DNA from: an uncultured Sphingomonadaceae bacterium
GTDB lineage: Bacteria; Pseudomonadota; Alphaproteobacteria; Sphingomonadales; Sphingomonadaceae
Length of the DNA: 64,000 nucleotides
Direction: 5' to 3'
NCBI GenBank assembly: GCA_947501695.1
Contig: CANMWO010000001.1
Span: 744,001 to 808,000, forward strand
The position numbers and the translations under genes are program-made. Of this stretch, positions 1 through 11,392 are shown piece after piece. The stretch's first letter is position 1. Every line of letters begins with the position of its first letter. The notes under the pieces are model-generated. The model was not told the DNA's origin. It saw only the letters and a program-made list of their open reading frames with translations, and did not search any database.

Positions 1-1217
1 GACGCTTACGCGGGTGCCGATGGTACGAAAGTCAGGAAAGCCTTTGAAGGCTGGCAGTCTGCAAAAGCCGCCTTGGAACAGGCCTTGGAGGATCAGGAAG
101 CAGCCGAATTGGACCGCGAATATCTCGAACATAGTGTAGCGGAACTCTCTAAATTCGCGCCGCAGCCGGGCGAAGAGCAAGAGCTTGCCCTCGAACGCGC
201 GACGATGATGAAGGGCGAGAAGCTGACTGGCGACCTAGAGGCGATCAGGGCGGCCTTTGATGGATCAAATGGCGGTCTTGCGTCCTTGCGAGCGGCGGCG
301 CGACGGCTTGACCGGATCGCCGAAGATCATCCTTTGCTGACGGAGGCGTTACAAGCGCTGGACCGCGCGGTGATCGAGGCTAGTGAGGCAGAAGAAAAGC
401 TGAATGACGCGGCGCATGCGCTGACTTTTGATCCACAGCGGCTCGACGATATGGAGACGCGTCTCTTTGATCTGCGCGCCTTGGCTCGCAAGCACAGGGT
501 TGAGGGCGATGCGCTGCCGCAATTGCTGATTGATCTCGAAACGCGCCTATTGGCGATTAGCGATGGTGGGAAATCCTTGGGAGCGTTGGAGGCGAATGTG
601 AAAGCCGCCCAGCAAACCTATGTGGACATCGCCGAAGCGTTGCGGCTCAAGCGGACCAAGGCGGCTAAGGCATTGGACAAGGCGGTGGCTGGGGAACTGG
701 TGCCACTGAAACTGGATGCCGCGCGTTTTGAGACTTTGCTGGAACCATTGGAGGAAGACCGCTGGGGCCCCAACGGCATGGACAGGATCGAATTTCTGAT
801 CTCGACCAACCCCGGCGCGCCTCTCGCACCGCTCGGCAAAATTGCTTCGGGCGGCGAATTGTCGCGCTTCATATTGGCGCTGAAAGTCGCCTTGGCGGAA
901 GAAGGCGGGGCAAAGACAATCATCTTTGACGAAGTCGATAGCGGTGTTGGCGGAGCAGTGGCTTCGGCCATTGGCGATCGCCTCTCGCGGCTGTCGGACA
1001 GCGCGCAATTGCTGGTGGTAACCCATAGCCCGCAAGTGGCATCCAAAGGCAATGCGCATATGCTGATCAACAAAAGTTCTAACGGCACTGTGTCACGGAC
1101 GGATGTGAATGCGTTGGATAGTGAAGGCCGGCGACAAGAGATTGCGCGGATGTTGTCTGGCGCCGATGTGACGGATGAGGCGAGGGCGCAGGCGGATCGA
1201 TTGTTGGAGGGGGTTTG

Positions 1218-1218
<1 letters not shown>
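1..1218 (+). CDS. recN: DNA repair protein RecN, 3' part (5' end outside window)
   Basis: The reading frame is open from base 1, so the gene starts upstream of the window; about 405 C-terminal codons are present. RecN is an SMC-like ATPase that acts in recombinational repair of double-strand breaks. The visible part holds the end of the coiled-coil region followed by the C-terminal ATPase lobe: ABC signature SGGELSR, Walker B TIIFDEVDSGVGG and the H-loop VTHSPQ. The Walker A lobe must lie upstream. The stop overlaps the start of the next small gene (TGATG), and ligA follows, so recN, the small gene and ligA look like one transcription unit. A TTG at 73 is an internal codon, not the true start. 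Confidence 0.96.
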
Positions 1219-3709
<2,491 letters not shown>

Positions 3710-3731
3710 GTCGAAGATAGCGGAGTTAGAC

Positions 3732-4886
3732 GTGGCAAAAAAGCAGGGAATATTGAAACAACTCGCCAAGGATTTGGAGGCACCGCCGGAGGTGCGCCGC
3801 TTTGGTAGTGGCTGGTTGGCTGGCTTTTTCGCAGTGCTTATGGCGATTACCGGTCTGGCTATGGTGATCGCATTGCGCTTCCCCGAGTGGTTCGCGACAC
3901 CGGAACTGCAAGCGGTCAAGGATTGGACCGGCTTTCGTGGTGTGGTCCATATGCTACTGCTGGGCTCCTATGCACTCGCTTTGCTGAGCTTGCTATTGCG
4001 CCCGCGCAAGGCCTTGGGTTTTGTCGCGCTCGCAATCGGAATTACTGCTGCATTTCTTGGCGGCGCCAATGTCCAACCCGAAGATACCCAAAGCTGGGGT
4101 ATATTTTTCGGTCTTGATTTCTTCGTCGTCAATTTGGTGGTCACCGGTCTGATGTTCGCGCCGTTGGAACGGATATTGCCGCATAAGCGCGCGCAACGCC
4201 TGTTCCGTATCGAATGGCGGGAGGATCTGTTTTACTATCTGGTAAGTTCGATGATGGTGCAGGCTTTGACCTTCCTCGCACTCGCGCCATCTAACGTGCT
4301 GGTTGAGAATACCAGCAGCTGGGATACGTTTCGCGCCGCCGTCGCATCAATCCCGTGGATTTTGCAGTTTGTGATCGTGCTGATCCTGACTGATCTGGTG
4401 CAATATTTCTTTCATCGTACTTTCCACCGTTGGCCTTTTTTGTGGGGCTTTCATGCGGTACACCATTCGGCCAAATCGATGGATTGGTTAGCTGGCGCAC
4501 GGATGCATTTTATCGAAATCATCTTGTTGCGGGGAATTACCGCGTTGCCGATGATGACATTAGGTTTCAGCCCATCCGTGCTTCAGGCCTATATCGCTTT
4601 CGTCTATATCTACTCCTCGCTGCTACACGCAAATATCAAGGGTGATTTTAATTGGCTCGGCCATTGGATTGCAACCCCGCGTTTCCATCATTGGCATCAC
4701 GGATTGGAACGGGAAGCGTTCGATGTGAATTTTGCTATCCATTTCCCATGGATCGACAAGCTATTCGGGACATTTTATCTGCCGCCGTCGAAATGGCCTG
4801 AAAATTACGGAATTCCAGAGGACGTACCGAAGGGGTATGTAAAGCAGTTCGCTTATCCGCTCACTCGCAAGAAGCCGGATTATTAA
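3732..4886 (+). CDS. sterol desaturase / fatty acid hydroxylase superfamily protein
   Basis: Integral-membrane di-iron oxygenase family protein of 384 residues, presumably oxidising a lipid. GTG 3732 is chosen because GGAG lies 6 bases upstream. Hydrophobic segments fill residues 30-220. The histidine clusters of the family are present: HRTFH, HAVHH and, near the C terminus, HHWHH. The substrate cannot be deduced. A second, distinct member of the same superfamily faces it on the opposite strand at 5084-5938, with two repeated hairpins between the two 3' ends. Confidence 0.88.
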   Translation: MAKKQGILKQLAKDLEAPPEVRRFGSGWLAGFFAVLMAITGLAMVIALRFPEWFATPELQAVKDWTGFRGVVHMLLLGSYALALLSLLLRPRKALGFVALAIGITAAFLGGANVQPEDTQSWGIFFGLDFFVVNLVVTGLMFAPLERILPHKRAQRLFRIEWREDLFYYLVSSMMVQALTFLALAPSNVLVENTSSWDTFRAAVASIPWILQFVIVLILTDLVQYFFHRTFHRWPFLWGFHAVHHSAKSMDWLAGARMHFIEIILLRGITALPMMTLGFSPSVLQAYIAFVYIYSSLLHANIKGDFNWLGHWIATPRFHHWHHGLEREAFDVNFAIHFPWIDKLFGTFYLPPSKWPENYGIPEDVPKGYVKQFAYPLTRKKPDY

Positions 4887-4934
4887 GTGCAATTTATAAC
4901 TGAGTTATCGGCAAAACAATTGGGTTGAATAGTT

Positions 4935-5061
4935 AGGGCGACTGACGTTTCCCCCGATCCGTCAGCCGCCCTGGGTCCCCACCCTAAACTCGTCAATAGT
5001 CATGTTGGTTAGGTAACAATCAAGGCAGCTGACGGAATTTCCCCCGACCGTCAGCCGCCCT
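4935..5061. repeat. two tandem copies of a hairpin element between convergent genes
   Basis: Two near-identical units start at 4935 and 5022 (period 87 bases). Each forms a hairpin of about 13-14 bp: an arm AGGGCGACTGACG or AAGGCAGCTGACGG, a C-rich loop containing TTTCCCCCGA, and the arm CCGTCAGCCGCCCT. After each hairpin the downstream sequence is also similar (a CCCCACCC-type tract then GAACTCT or AAACTCG). The first hairpin spans 4935-4972 and the second 5022-5061. They sit between the 3' ends of two convergent genes, so they may work as a bidirectional terminator, but the duplication of the flank suggests a duplicated repeat unit. Confidence 0.8.
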
Positions 5062-5083
5062 GATCCCCCACCCGAACTCTAAA

Positions 5084-5938
5084 TCATGTCCTCGCCTCAG
5101 CTTCTTTGGCCGCCAGCTCTTTCACGCCATAACCGCCTTGCTTGTTCTCGGCGAAAAGCGGCCAGGCGAGTTGCTGCCCCACGGTTGCTGGTGCAAGATT
5201 TTCGACACCATAGCTGTCTGGATAGCGGCGAGTAATTTTTGCTGTTCCGAACAGGATGTCCCAAAAAAATAAGAGGTTACCGTAGTTTCCTTTATAGTTG
5301 GTCGCCCCATCTTCCATGTGCCGTCCGTGATGGGCATGGTGGGTCGCGGGTGTCGAGATTATTCTCTCCACCAGCCACATCACGGGGGATAGCCATTTGA
5401 TTTTATAAAGCGGCTCGTCCCAGACAACATCGCTATGTGCAGCTATGATGACCGTCATTTTGACGATGATAAATCCGACATAGACCCAGCCAAGACCCAG
5501 ATAGATAAGGATTCCCGAGAACCAAATGCTGGGCATTAAGAAGTAATAGAAAATGTTATTCCGGTACACCAAGCGGATGCTCATATATTTGGCATCGTGA
5601 TGCGCGCGGTGGAGATTATAGAGGAACGGGATACGGTGTGAGAGGCGGTGCATCCAATATTGTGTCATATCATCAAAAATCAGAAACAAGGCGATCGCTG
5701 CCACTAACGGGATGCCAGCCAATGCGCCGGCCCATTGCGGGGCTGCTGTACCCATTATAAATTGAGCGGACAGGATGATGAAGGGTTGCGTAATCACCGT
5801 TAAAACTATCGAGCCTATAATTTCAACAATCGCATCTTTGCGAGTTTGATCAGGTTTGTTGAATAAATTTGTGCGAAATAGTTCCAGAAATCCAAAAAAC
5901 AGGAATGTTCCAAGAATAGCGTAGATTTCCGGTCGCAT
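5084..5938 (-). CDS. sterol desaturase family protein
   Basis: A 284-residue membrane protein of the sterol desaturase/fatty acid hydroxylase superfamily. ATG at 5938 is chosen because AAAGGA precedes it by six bases; an upstream ATG at 6004 would add 22 residues and run up to the divergent regulator. Hydrophobic helices alternate with histidine motifs HRLSH, HRAHH and HHAHHGRH, the expected metal ligands. Divergent to a Crp/Fnr gene that starts 67 bases away, which makes local regulation by that protein plausible. Substrate unknown; it is not a close copy of the protein at 3732-4886. Confidence 0.88.
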   Translation of the reverse strand: MRPEIYAILGTFLFFGFLELFRTNLFNKPDQTRKDAIVEIIGSIVLTVITQPFIILSAQFIMGTAAPQWAGALAGIPLVAAIALFLIFDDMTQYWMHRLSHRIPFLYNLHRAHHDAKYMSIRLVYRNNIFYYFLMPSIWFSGILIYLGLGWVYVGFIIVKMTVIIAAHSDVVWDEPLYKIKWLSPVMWLVERIISTPATHHAHHGRHMEDGATNYKGNYGNLLFFWDILFGTAKITRRYPDSYGVENLAPATVGQQLAWPLFAENKQGGYGVKELAAKEAEART

Positions 5939-6004
5939 TGCTATCCTTTCTATCCAAACATGACTTGCTCTGGAGCCATTTGTAACAGATAGCTGAGCTT
6001 TCAA

Positions 6005-6700
6005 ATGCTAAGAGGTTTGCAATTGGGTAAATCGCGCCAAAATTCTAAATCAACTTTCGCCGCGGCGGGGTTTGTCTCGGTGCTGCCGGACGATGTGCGC
6101 CGCCGCTTGTTGGACCAAGGAAGTGTCCGTCGATTTGCAAAAGGTGAACTCATTCTGCAACGCGGCGATACGGCCCGGGAATTTTGGTTTATCGAAAGCG
6201 GCGTCGTGCAAATTGGTCGGTACTCGGTCGACGGAAAGCTGACTTTGTTCGCTTTGTTGGGGCCAGGAGAGAGTTTTGGGGAGCAGGGTTTTTTAGGCGA
6301 GTTCCCGCGCATGGTGGATGCGATTGCTGGCAATGAAACGCGGTTGATTGAGATAGGTGAGGCGGAATTGCTGGCGGCTATTGAATCCGATGCCAGTGTT
6401 GCACGTATCATGCTGAAAGCCATGGCGAATATGGTCCAGCAAGCCTTTGACCTTATTGATGCGGGACGAAATTTGTCTACGGTCGAGCGTGTCGTGCAGG
6501 CATTGCTTCAACTGCGCAGCGAAGAAGACAGCGATGTTGCGATACCAGTAACCCAGCAGGAATTGTCTGAACTGGTCGGGGTTTCTCGTATTTCACTCGG
6601 TAAAGCTCTTGGGAGGTTGGAGACTGCTGATGTTATAGAGCGTCGCTATGGAGGGATTATCGTGCAGGACTGGGACGCGCTTATTGCGTCGTGCGACTAG
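6005..6700 (+). CDS. Crp/Fnr family transcriptional regulator
   Basis: A 231-residue regulator with an N-terminal cyclic-nucleotide-binding-type beta barrel (about residues 25-140, for example GDTAREFWFIESGVVQIG and GESFGEQGFLGEFPR) and a C-terminal winged helix-turn-helix (VTQQELSELVGVSRISLGKA, residues about 182-201). No Fnr-like cysteine cluster is visible, so an oxygen-sensing Fe-S cluster is unlikely. It is transcribed divergently from the sterol desaturase gene, a common arrangement for a local regulator. Its stop shares the palindrome CTAG with the stop of the convergent DUF2459 gene. Confidence 0.93.
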   Translation: MLRGLQLGKSRQNSKSTFAAAGFVSVLPDDVRRRLLDQGSVRRFAKGELILQRGDTAREFWFIESGVVQIGRYSVDGKLTLFALLGPGESFGEQGFLGEFPRMVDAIAGNETRLIEIGEAELLAAIESDASVARIMLKAMANMVQQAFDLIDAGRNLSTVERVVQALLQLRSEEDSDVAIPVTQQELSELVGVSRISLGKALGRLETADVIERRYGGIIVQDWDALIASCD

Positions 6701-7389
6701 TTCTCCGGCTTCGCTTCCAGAAACCAGCGCATCACCCCGCCTTGAAATGGTGTCCAGATTCCCGTCCTGATGCCAGCCTGACGCAGCACATCGCCGGTCC
6801 AGCTGTTGCAGGTGTAGAAGGCACTATAGTGACCGCGGGCTTGGTAAAACAGATCATATTTTCCGTAACCCGAAGAGGGGATCGGCTGGCTCGCCTCATC
6901 CAGAAAAAAGCGGCCTTTGATAGCATGCACAATCTTGCGGTATTCCTCTTCACTGACTTTAAAACTGCGGCGATAATGGGGGTAAGTCTGTGGATAGTTC
7001 AGGTGATAAACGTGCAGCAAGACATCATCGCTACCGAATATAGCACTAGCGGCGTCTTTAAATCGCAGATCTTGCCAATGTTCTGCGTTGCGATAAACGC
7101 CTTCATGGCCCCAACCGACCAGAATATGGCTGCCATATTGTGTTGGATCATCGAGATGATTGGGTTTGATGAGTTCGCTCCAGTCATGCACATCGCTACG
7201 GATCGGCATGATGATTCCGGTATGCAACCCATTGGTTTCAATGAATAGTTCTATGCCATCATCTGGGCTTTTCCAAAATTGATTGGCGGGCAAGATGCTA
7301 CCAAACAAGGCAGCGATCAGATACAGCATGATAACGGCCAAGAGGCTGGCTGTTATACGTTTGAGCCATTTCATCCGAAAAGTTGCCAT
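6697..7389 (-). CDS. TIGR02117/DUF2459 family protein, membrane-anchored
   Basis: A 230-residue protein of the alphaproteobacterial DUF2459 (TIGR02117) family, function unknown. An N-terminal transmembrane segment (residues about 11-33) is followed by a soluble domain with the family-typical stretches TNGLHTGIIMP, GWGHEGVYRNAE and YTCNSWTGDVLRQAG; the conserved histidine and the cysteine of the last motif are reminiscent of a papain-like or NlpC-like fold, but that is only inference. It is convergent with the Crp/Fnr gene and the two stop codons interlock. Confidence 0.82.
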   Translation of the reverse strand: MATFRMKWLKRITASLLAVIMLYLIAALFGSILPANQFWKSPDDGIELFIETNGLHTGIIMPIRSDVHDWSELIKPNHLDDPTQYGSHILVGWGHEGVYRNAEHWQDLRFKDAASAIFGSDDVLLHVYHLNYPQTYPHYRRSFKVSEEEYRKIVHAIKGRFFLDEASQPIPSSGYGKYDLFYQARGHYSAFYTCNSWTGDVLRQAGIRTGIWTPFQGGVMRWFLEAKPEN

Positions 7390-7418
7390 TGAAACCTTTT
7401 CTACTGTAGGATGGCTCT

Positions 7419-8315
7419 ATGTTAACAGCCCCCGATCCAGAGTCCCATGTCTATGACAAGCCGCCAGCGCACGCAAATGCGGACTGGACGATAGACCAGA
7501 ACTGGTCTGCTTATAGTGCAGAAGACCATGCCACTTGGGACACGCTTTTCGCGCGTCAGCGGGAGATGTTGCCGGGCCGGGCCGCGCAGGCTTTTCTCGA
7601 TGGAATTGATATCCTGCAACTGTCTAAGCCAGGCATTCCGGACTTCGAGGAACTCAACCGGATATTGATGGACGCGACCGGATGGCAGATCGTTGCCGTG
7701 CCGGGACTGGTGCCAGATGAAGTGTTTTTTGATCATCTCGCCAATCGCCGCTTTGTGTCGGGCAATTTTATCCGGCGACCCGATCAGCTTGATTATCTGC
7801 AAGAACCAGATATTTTCCATGATGTTTTCGGCCATGTACCAATGCTCGCGGATCAACGTTTTGCTGACTATATGGAAGCCTATGGACGAGGCGGCCTTCG
7901 GGCGCTGAAATTCGGCACCTTGAAACAACTGGCCCGGCTCTATTGGTATACGGTTGAATTCGGTCTCATTCAGGAGCCCGAAGGCTTGCGTATCTATGGC
8001 GCTGGTATTGTCTCCAGCTTTGGCGAAAGTGTTTTTGCGCTGGATGATGATAGTCCCAATCGCATCATGTTCGAACTGGAGCGCGTATTGCGCACTGAAT
8101 ATCGGATCGACGATTTCCAGCAGAACTACTTTGTCATTCCCAGTCTGGACGAGCTGTTACGCGTGACTGTCGAGACCAATTTCAAGCCGGTTTACGAGAA
8201 AATATCGGGCATGACTGATATAGCGATTGCTGATATTGTAGAGGGCGATGAAGTGCTGACGCGTGGAACGCAAGATCATCCCAGTGCGCAATCAGGCTCG
8301 GCGATCGTGATATAA
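7419..8315 (+). CDS. phhA: phenylalanine 4-monooxygenase
   Basis: Converts phenylalanine to tyrosine using tetrahydropterin, Fe(II) and O2. The 298-residue length fits the single-domain bacterial enzyme. The iron site is visible: HDVFGH supplies two histidines inside PDIFHDVFGHVPML and the glutamate follows in YWYTVEFGLIQE. No regulatory ACT domain is present. No pterin-carbinolamine dehydratase or aminotransferase gene lies beside it, so it stands alone here. It is convergent with prmA. Confidence 0.96.
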   Translation: MLTAPDPESHVYDKPPAHANADWTIDQNWSAYSAEDHATWDTLFARQREMLPGRAAQAFLDGIDILQLSKPGIPDFEELNRILMDATGWQIVAVPGLVPDEVFFDHLANRRFVSGNFIRRPDQLDYLQEPDIFHDVFGHVPMLADQRFADYMEAYGRGGLRALKFGTLKQLARLYWYTVEFGLIQEPEGLRIYGAGIVSSFGESVFALDDDSPNRIMFELERVLRTEYRIDDFQQNYFVIPSLDELLRVTVETNFKPVYEKISGMTDIAIADIVEGDEVLTRGTQDHPSAQSGSAIVI

Positions 8316-8320
8316 TATGT

Positions 8321-8344
8321 CTTCCCCCCCCCCTAGCAGGGAAG
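8321..8344. terminator. short hairpin with C10 loop between phhA and prmA
   Basis: CTTCCC and GGGAAG (8321-8326 and 8339-8344) can pair around a run of ten cytosines. The element lies exactly between the convergent phhA and prmA stops. There is no clear U-tract, so a terminator role is only suggested by position. The C10 homopolymer could be length-variable. Confidence 0.4.
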
Positions 8345-8349
8345 GGAAT

Positions 8350-9333
8350 CTAACATTCGCCAAAATAGTCGGATGCCAGTGGGGACCGGATAGTCTTATG
8401 GGCTTTCGCAGGGCCATATTCTTGGGCTTTTACAAAGGTAAGGCAGGGCCATTCATTTTCGACCCGGACATCGCGTAAGCGGAAACCAGCCCTGATATAG
8501 GCATGTACGACGTCGGACTGTTGTGCTTTTAACAGGCCCGCCAAGATCAAGACCGTGTTTGGCGCTGCGGCATTAGCGATTTGCGGAGCGAGGGCGATGA
8601 GTGGCCCTGCCAATATATTGGCGATGATCAGGTCATAGGGAGCTCGTCGGCCAATCGCCGCATGGTCAAGGCCATTGCTGGCGAGTAATTTTATTGCATT
8701 TGGCATTGTCCCGATAGCAATGCCATTCACCGCAGCATTTTCTTCGCTGACTTGTATCGCGACGGGGTCGATATCACTGGCAATAATCTGAGCGATTGGC
8801 CACAAATTGCGGGCTGCAAAGGCGAGCAAGCCGGTACCGGTGCCGACATCGATAATATTGCGATATTGTTGGCCATTGCGTTTCAGTCGATCAAGGCTTT
8901 CCAGGCATCCTAATGTCGTTTCATGATGACCAGTACCAAAGGCTTGGCTGGCATCAATGCAGATATTAGTGACTTTCGGATCATCAAGCGGTTGGCTGTC
9001 TGACGTATGCACATAAAATCGTCCTGCGCGCAGGGGTTCCAAATCCCGCTGGCTCATGGTCACCCAATCGTCATCGGCTAGCTTCTCTACCACGGGTTCA
9101 GTCTTTGCTGCTTTCGCGGAGGGCGAGAGTTCCATTATGTTCTGGAGCATTTCGGTGTCTGGAGCCGCATTGCAATAGATGTCGATCATCCATGCTTCTG
9201 GATTGCTTTCGTCGACCTCTTGGGTGACTATTGTCGGCACAGTGTCGCTGGAACTGATGAATAGATTATCTTCGGAAAGCGTTTCTGCTTCAGCCCGGGT
9301 GCAGGGCAGGCTGATTTTCCAGCTATCAGTCAA
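8350..9333 (-). CDS. prmA: ribosomal protein L11 methyltransferase
   Basis: SAM-dependent enzyme that trimethylates ribosomal protein L11. 327 residues; the C-terminal Rossmann domain has motif I IDVGTGTGLLAFAA and the PrmA-type NILAGPLIALAP. The N-terminal substrate-recognition half is more divergent. No ATG fits; a TTG at 9333 gives MTDSWKISLPCTRAEAE, which is where I expect this family to begin, although no strong Shine-Dalgarno sequence precedes it. It lies 27 bases downstream of the ABC-F gene on the same strand and is probably cotranscribed with it, both serving translation. Confidence 0.93.
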   Translation of the reverse strand: MTDSWKISLPCTRAEAETLSEDNLFISSSDTVPTIVTQEVDESNPEAWMIDIYCNAAPDTEMLQNIMELSPSAKAAKTEPVVEKLADDDWVTMSQRDLEPLRAGRFYVHTSDSQPLDDPKVTNICIDASQAFGTGHHETTLGCLESLDRLKRNGQQYRNIIDVGTGTGLLAFAARNLWPIAQIIASDIDPVAIQVSEENAAVNGIAIGTMPNAIKLLASNGLDHAAIGRRAPYDLIIANILAGPLIALAPQIANAAAPNTVLILAGLLKAQQSDVVHAYIRAGFRLRDVRVENEWPCLTFVKAQEYGPAKAHKTIRSPLASDYFGEC

Positions 9334-9360
9334 TGGATTAAGACCGGGTCAAAAATCCAC

Positions 9361-11235
9361 TTAAGCATTGGCCGTCTCCAACGCTTCGTTGGCTTTTAGC
9401 CAAGCGGCTTCACTTTGCTCGAGTTCGTCCTGAATTGTGGACCGCAACTTCATCAATTCGGTCATCGTCAAATCAGCAAACTCTTGTTCCGCCGTCGCCG
9501 GATCAAACATCGCCTGATCAATGCCGGATAATTTTTTGCCAAGTGTCTCGATTTTCTTTTCGGCAGTGCCGGCTGCCTTACGCAATTCTGATTGCTGTTT
9601 GCGGCGTTCGGCGGCCAGACGGCGCTCTTCCTTGCGGTTACCACCACCGCCACCAGCGGTTGGTTTGGCTGCCTGGTTTTTGCCCAGTACAAAATCGGTA
9701 TAATCGTTCAGTGTACCAGAAAACTCAGCTGCTTTGCCGCTATCGACCATGACCAGACGATCGGCGGTCAGTTCCAGCATGTGGCGATCATGGCTGACGA
9801 GAATGACGGCTCCGGTATATTCATTCAAAGCATGCACCAAGGCTTCGCGGGCATCGACATCAAGGTGGTTTGTCGGCTCATCTAAGATCAACAGATGCGG
9901 CGCATCTCGTGTGATCAAGGCCAAGGCCAGACGCGCGCGTTCGCCGCCAGACAGTTTGCCAACTTTCATTGTCGCTTTGTCACCGGAAAAACCGAACCGA
10001 CCCAGTTGCGCGCGGACGGCGCCCGGTTTTGCGTCCTTCATCAGGCGCGTCATATGTTCCAGCGGGGTATCGGTCGTATCCAGCTCTTCGACTTGATATT
10101 GGGTGAAATAGCCGACCGTAAGCTTGCCCGACTTATTCATCGCGCCGGCTTTCGGTTCCAGCTGGCTGGCTAGCAAACGGGCGAGGGTGGTTTTGCCGTT
10201 GCCGTTGCGGCCAAGCAGAGCGGTGCGATCATCGGGATCGAGGCGCAGGTTCAGATCCGACAATATGATATTGTCGCCATAACCGACAGCAGCATCGTCC
10301 AAAGTGATCAGCGGCGGTTTGAGCTCCGCCGGGCTAGGAAAATGAAAGCTGAGCGATGGGTCTTCAATCGCAGCTGCAATCGGTTCCATACGGGAGAGCG
10401 CTTTGACGCGGCTTTGGGCTTGTTTTGCACTATGGGCTTTGGCGCCCCAGCGATCGACATAGGCCTGCAGTTTTTCTCGCTGCGCCAATTGTTTTTCACG
10501 GGAAGAAGCCATTTGTGCCTGACGCTCTGCACGCTGTTTCTCAAATGCATCATAGCCGCCGGGATAGAGCGTGGTCTTTCCGCCTTGGAGATGGAGGATA
10601 TGATCGACGACATTGTTGAGCAAATCCCGCTCATGGCTGATCACCAAAATGGTGGCCTGATAGCTGGTCAGGAAATTTTCCAGCCACAAAGTCGCTTCAA
10701 GGTCAAGGTGATTGGAGGGCTCGTCGAGCAGCAGCAATTCGGGCTGCGAAAAGAGCAGCGCTGCGAGCGCGACACGCATACGCCAACCACCGGAAAAGCT
10801 ATCCATCGGTTGTTGCTGTGCTTTTTCATCGAAACCCAGACCGATCAAGATTTTTGCGGCGCGGGCAGGGGCGCTATGCGCTTCGATCATATTCAGGCGC
10901 TCGTGGATTTCGCCAATCCGGTCCGGTTCGTCAGCGGTTTCCGCTTCTAATAACAGCGCCGCGCGTTCTGTGTCAGCGGCCAAAACGGTGTCCAGCGGGG
11001 TTTCTGCTCCGGCGGGCGCTTCCTGCGCAATATAGCCCATGCGGGCCCCTTTGGGTATGCCGACATTGCCGTCATCCGGTTCCAGCAGTCCAGCGACCAC
11101 TTTCATCAAGGTGGATTTGCCGGCACCATTGCGGCCAATCATCCCCACACGCGCGCCAGGGGGCAGGGCGGCGGTTGCGCCGTCCAAAATGACCGTGCCG
11201 CCAAGGCGCACTGTAATATTGCTAAAATTGAGCAT
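9361..11235 (-). CDS. ABC-F family ATPase (YheS/Uup type)
   Basis: Cytoplasmic twin ATPase of the ABC-F group; such proteins act on the ribosome rather than in transport. In 624 residues: first domain with Walker A GRNGAGKST, signature SGGW and LLLLDEPSNHLDLEA; a charged linker of about 80 residues between the domains; second domain with GRNGNGKTT, LSGGERARLALAL and LLILDEPTNHLDVDA; then a glycine-rich spacer and a C-terminal coiled coil. There are no membrane segments. Several ABC-F subfamilies share this layout, so I leave the symbol empty. It is probably cotranscribed with prmA. Confidence 0.93.
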   Translation of the reverse strand: MLNFSNITVRLGGTVILDGATAALPPGARVGMIGRNGAGKSTLMKVVAGLLEPDDGNVGIPKGARMGYIAQEAPAGAETPLDTVLAADTERAALLLEAETADEPDRIGEIHERLNMIEAHSAPARAAKILIGLGFDEKAQQQPMDSFSGGWRMRVALAALLFSQPELLLLDEPSNHLDLEATLWLENFLTSYQATILVISHERDLLNNVVDHILHLQGGKTTLYPGGYDAFEKQRAERQAQMASSREKQLAQREKLQAYVDRWGAKAHSAKQAQSRVKALSRMEPIAAAIEDPSLSFHFPSPAELKPPLITLDDAAVGYGDNIILSDLNLRLDPDDRTALLGRNGNGKTTLARLLASQLEPKAGAMNKSGKLTVGYFTQYQVEELDTTDTPLEHMTRLMKDAKPGAVRAQLGRFGFSGDKATMKVGKLSGGERARLALALITRDAPHLLILDEPTNHLDVDAREALVHALNEYTGAVILVSHDRHMLELTADRLVMVDSGKAAEFSGTLNDYTDFVLGKNQAAKPTAGGGGGNRKEERRLAAERRKQQSELRKAAGTAEKKIETLGKKLSGIDQAMFDPATAEQEFADLTMTELMKLRSTIQDELEQSEAAWLKANEALETANA

Positions 11236-11314
11236 GGGCGCTCGTTAGCGGAGCTTTGAGGATTCGGCTAGTGAAAGGAAATAAGAGCCACGGAAGAGAT
11301 TTGACGGCTGCTTG

Positions 11315-11373
11315 TTTATCCTCAACAATATTATTTTTATTGAAGATAAATAATATCCATGATAAATATTATC
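11315..11373 (+). promoter_or_regulatory. GATAA-type operator array upstream of rrf2 gene
   Basis: Two 13-bp boxes, GATAAATAATATC (11345-11357) and GATAAATATTATC (11361-11373), lie in tandem with a 3-base spacer. The second is a perfect dyad GATAA-ATA-TTATC and the first has one mismatch. A further arm TTTATCCTCAA (11315-11325) pairs with TTGAAGATAAA (11340-11350), with one mismatch. The array ends 19 bases before the ATG of the Rrf2 regulator, so autoregulation is the simplest reading. Confidence 0.6.
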
Positions 11374-11392
11374 TACGAATCGGAGAAAAGTG

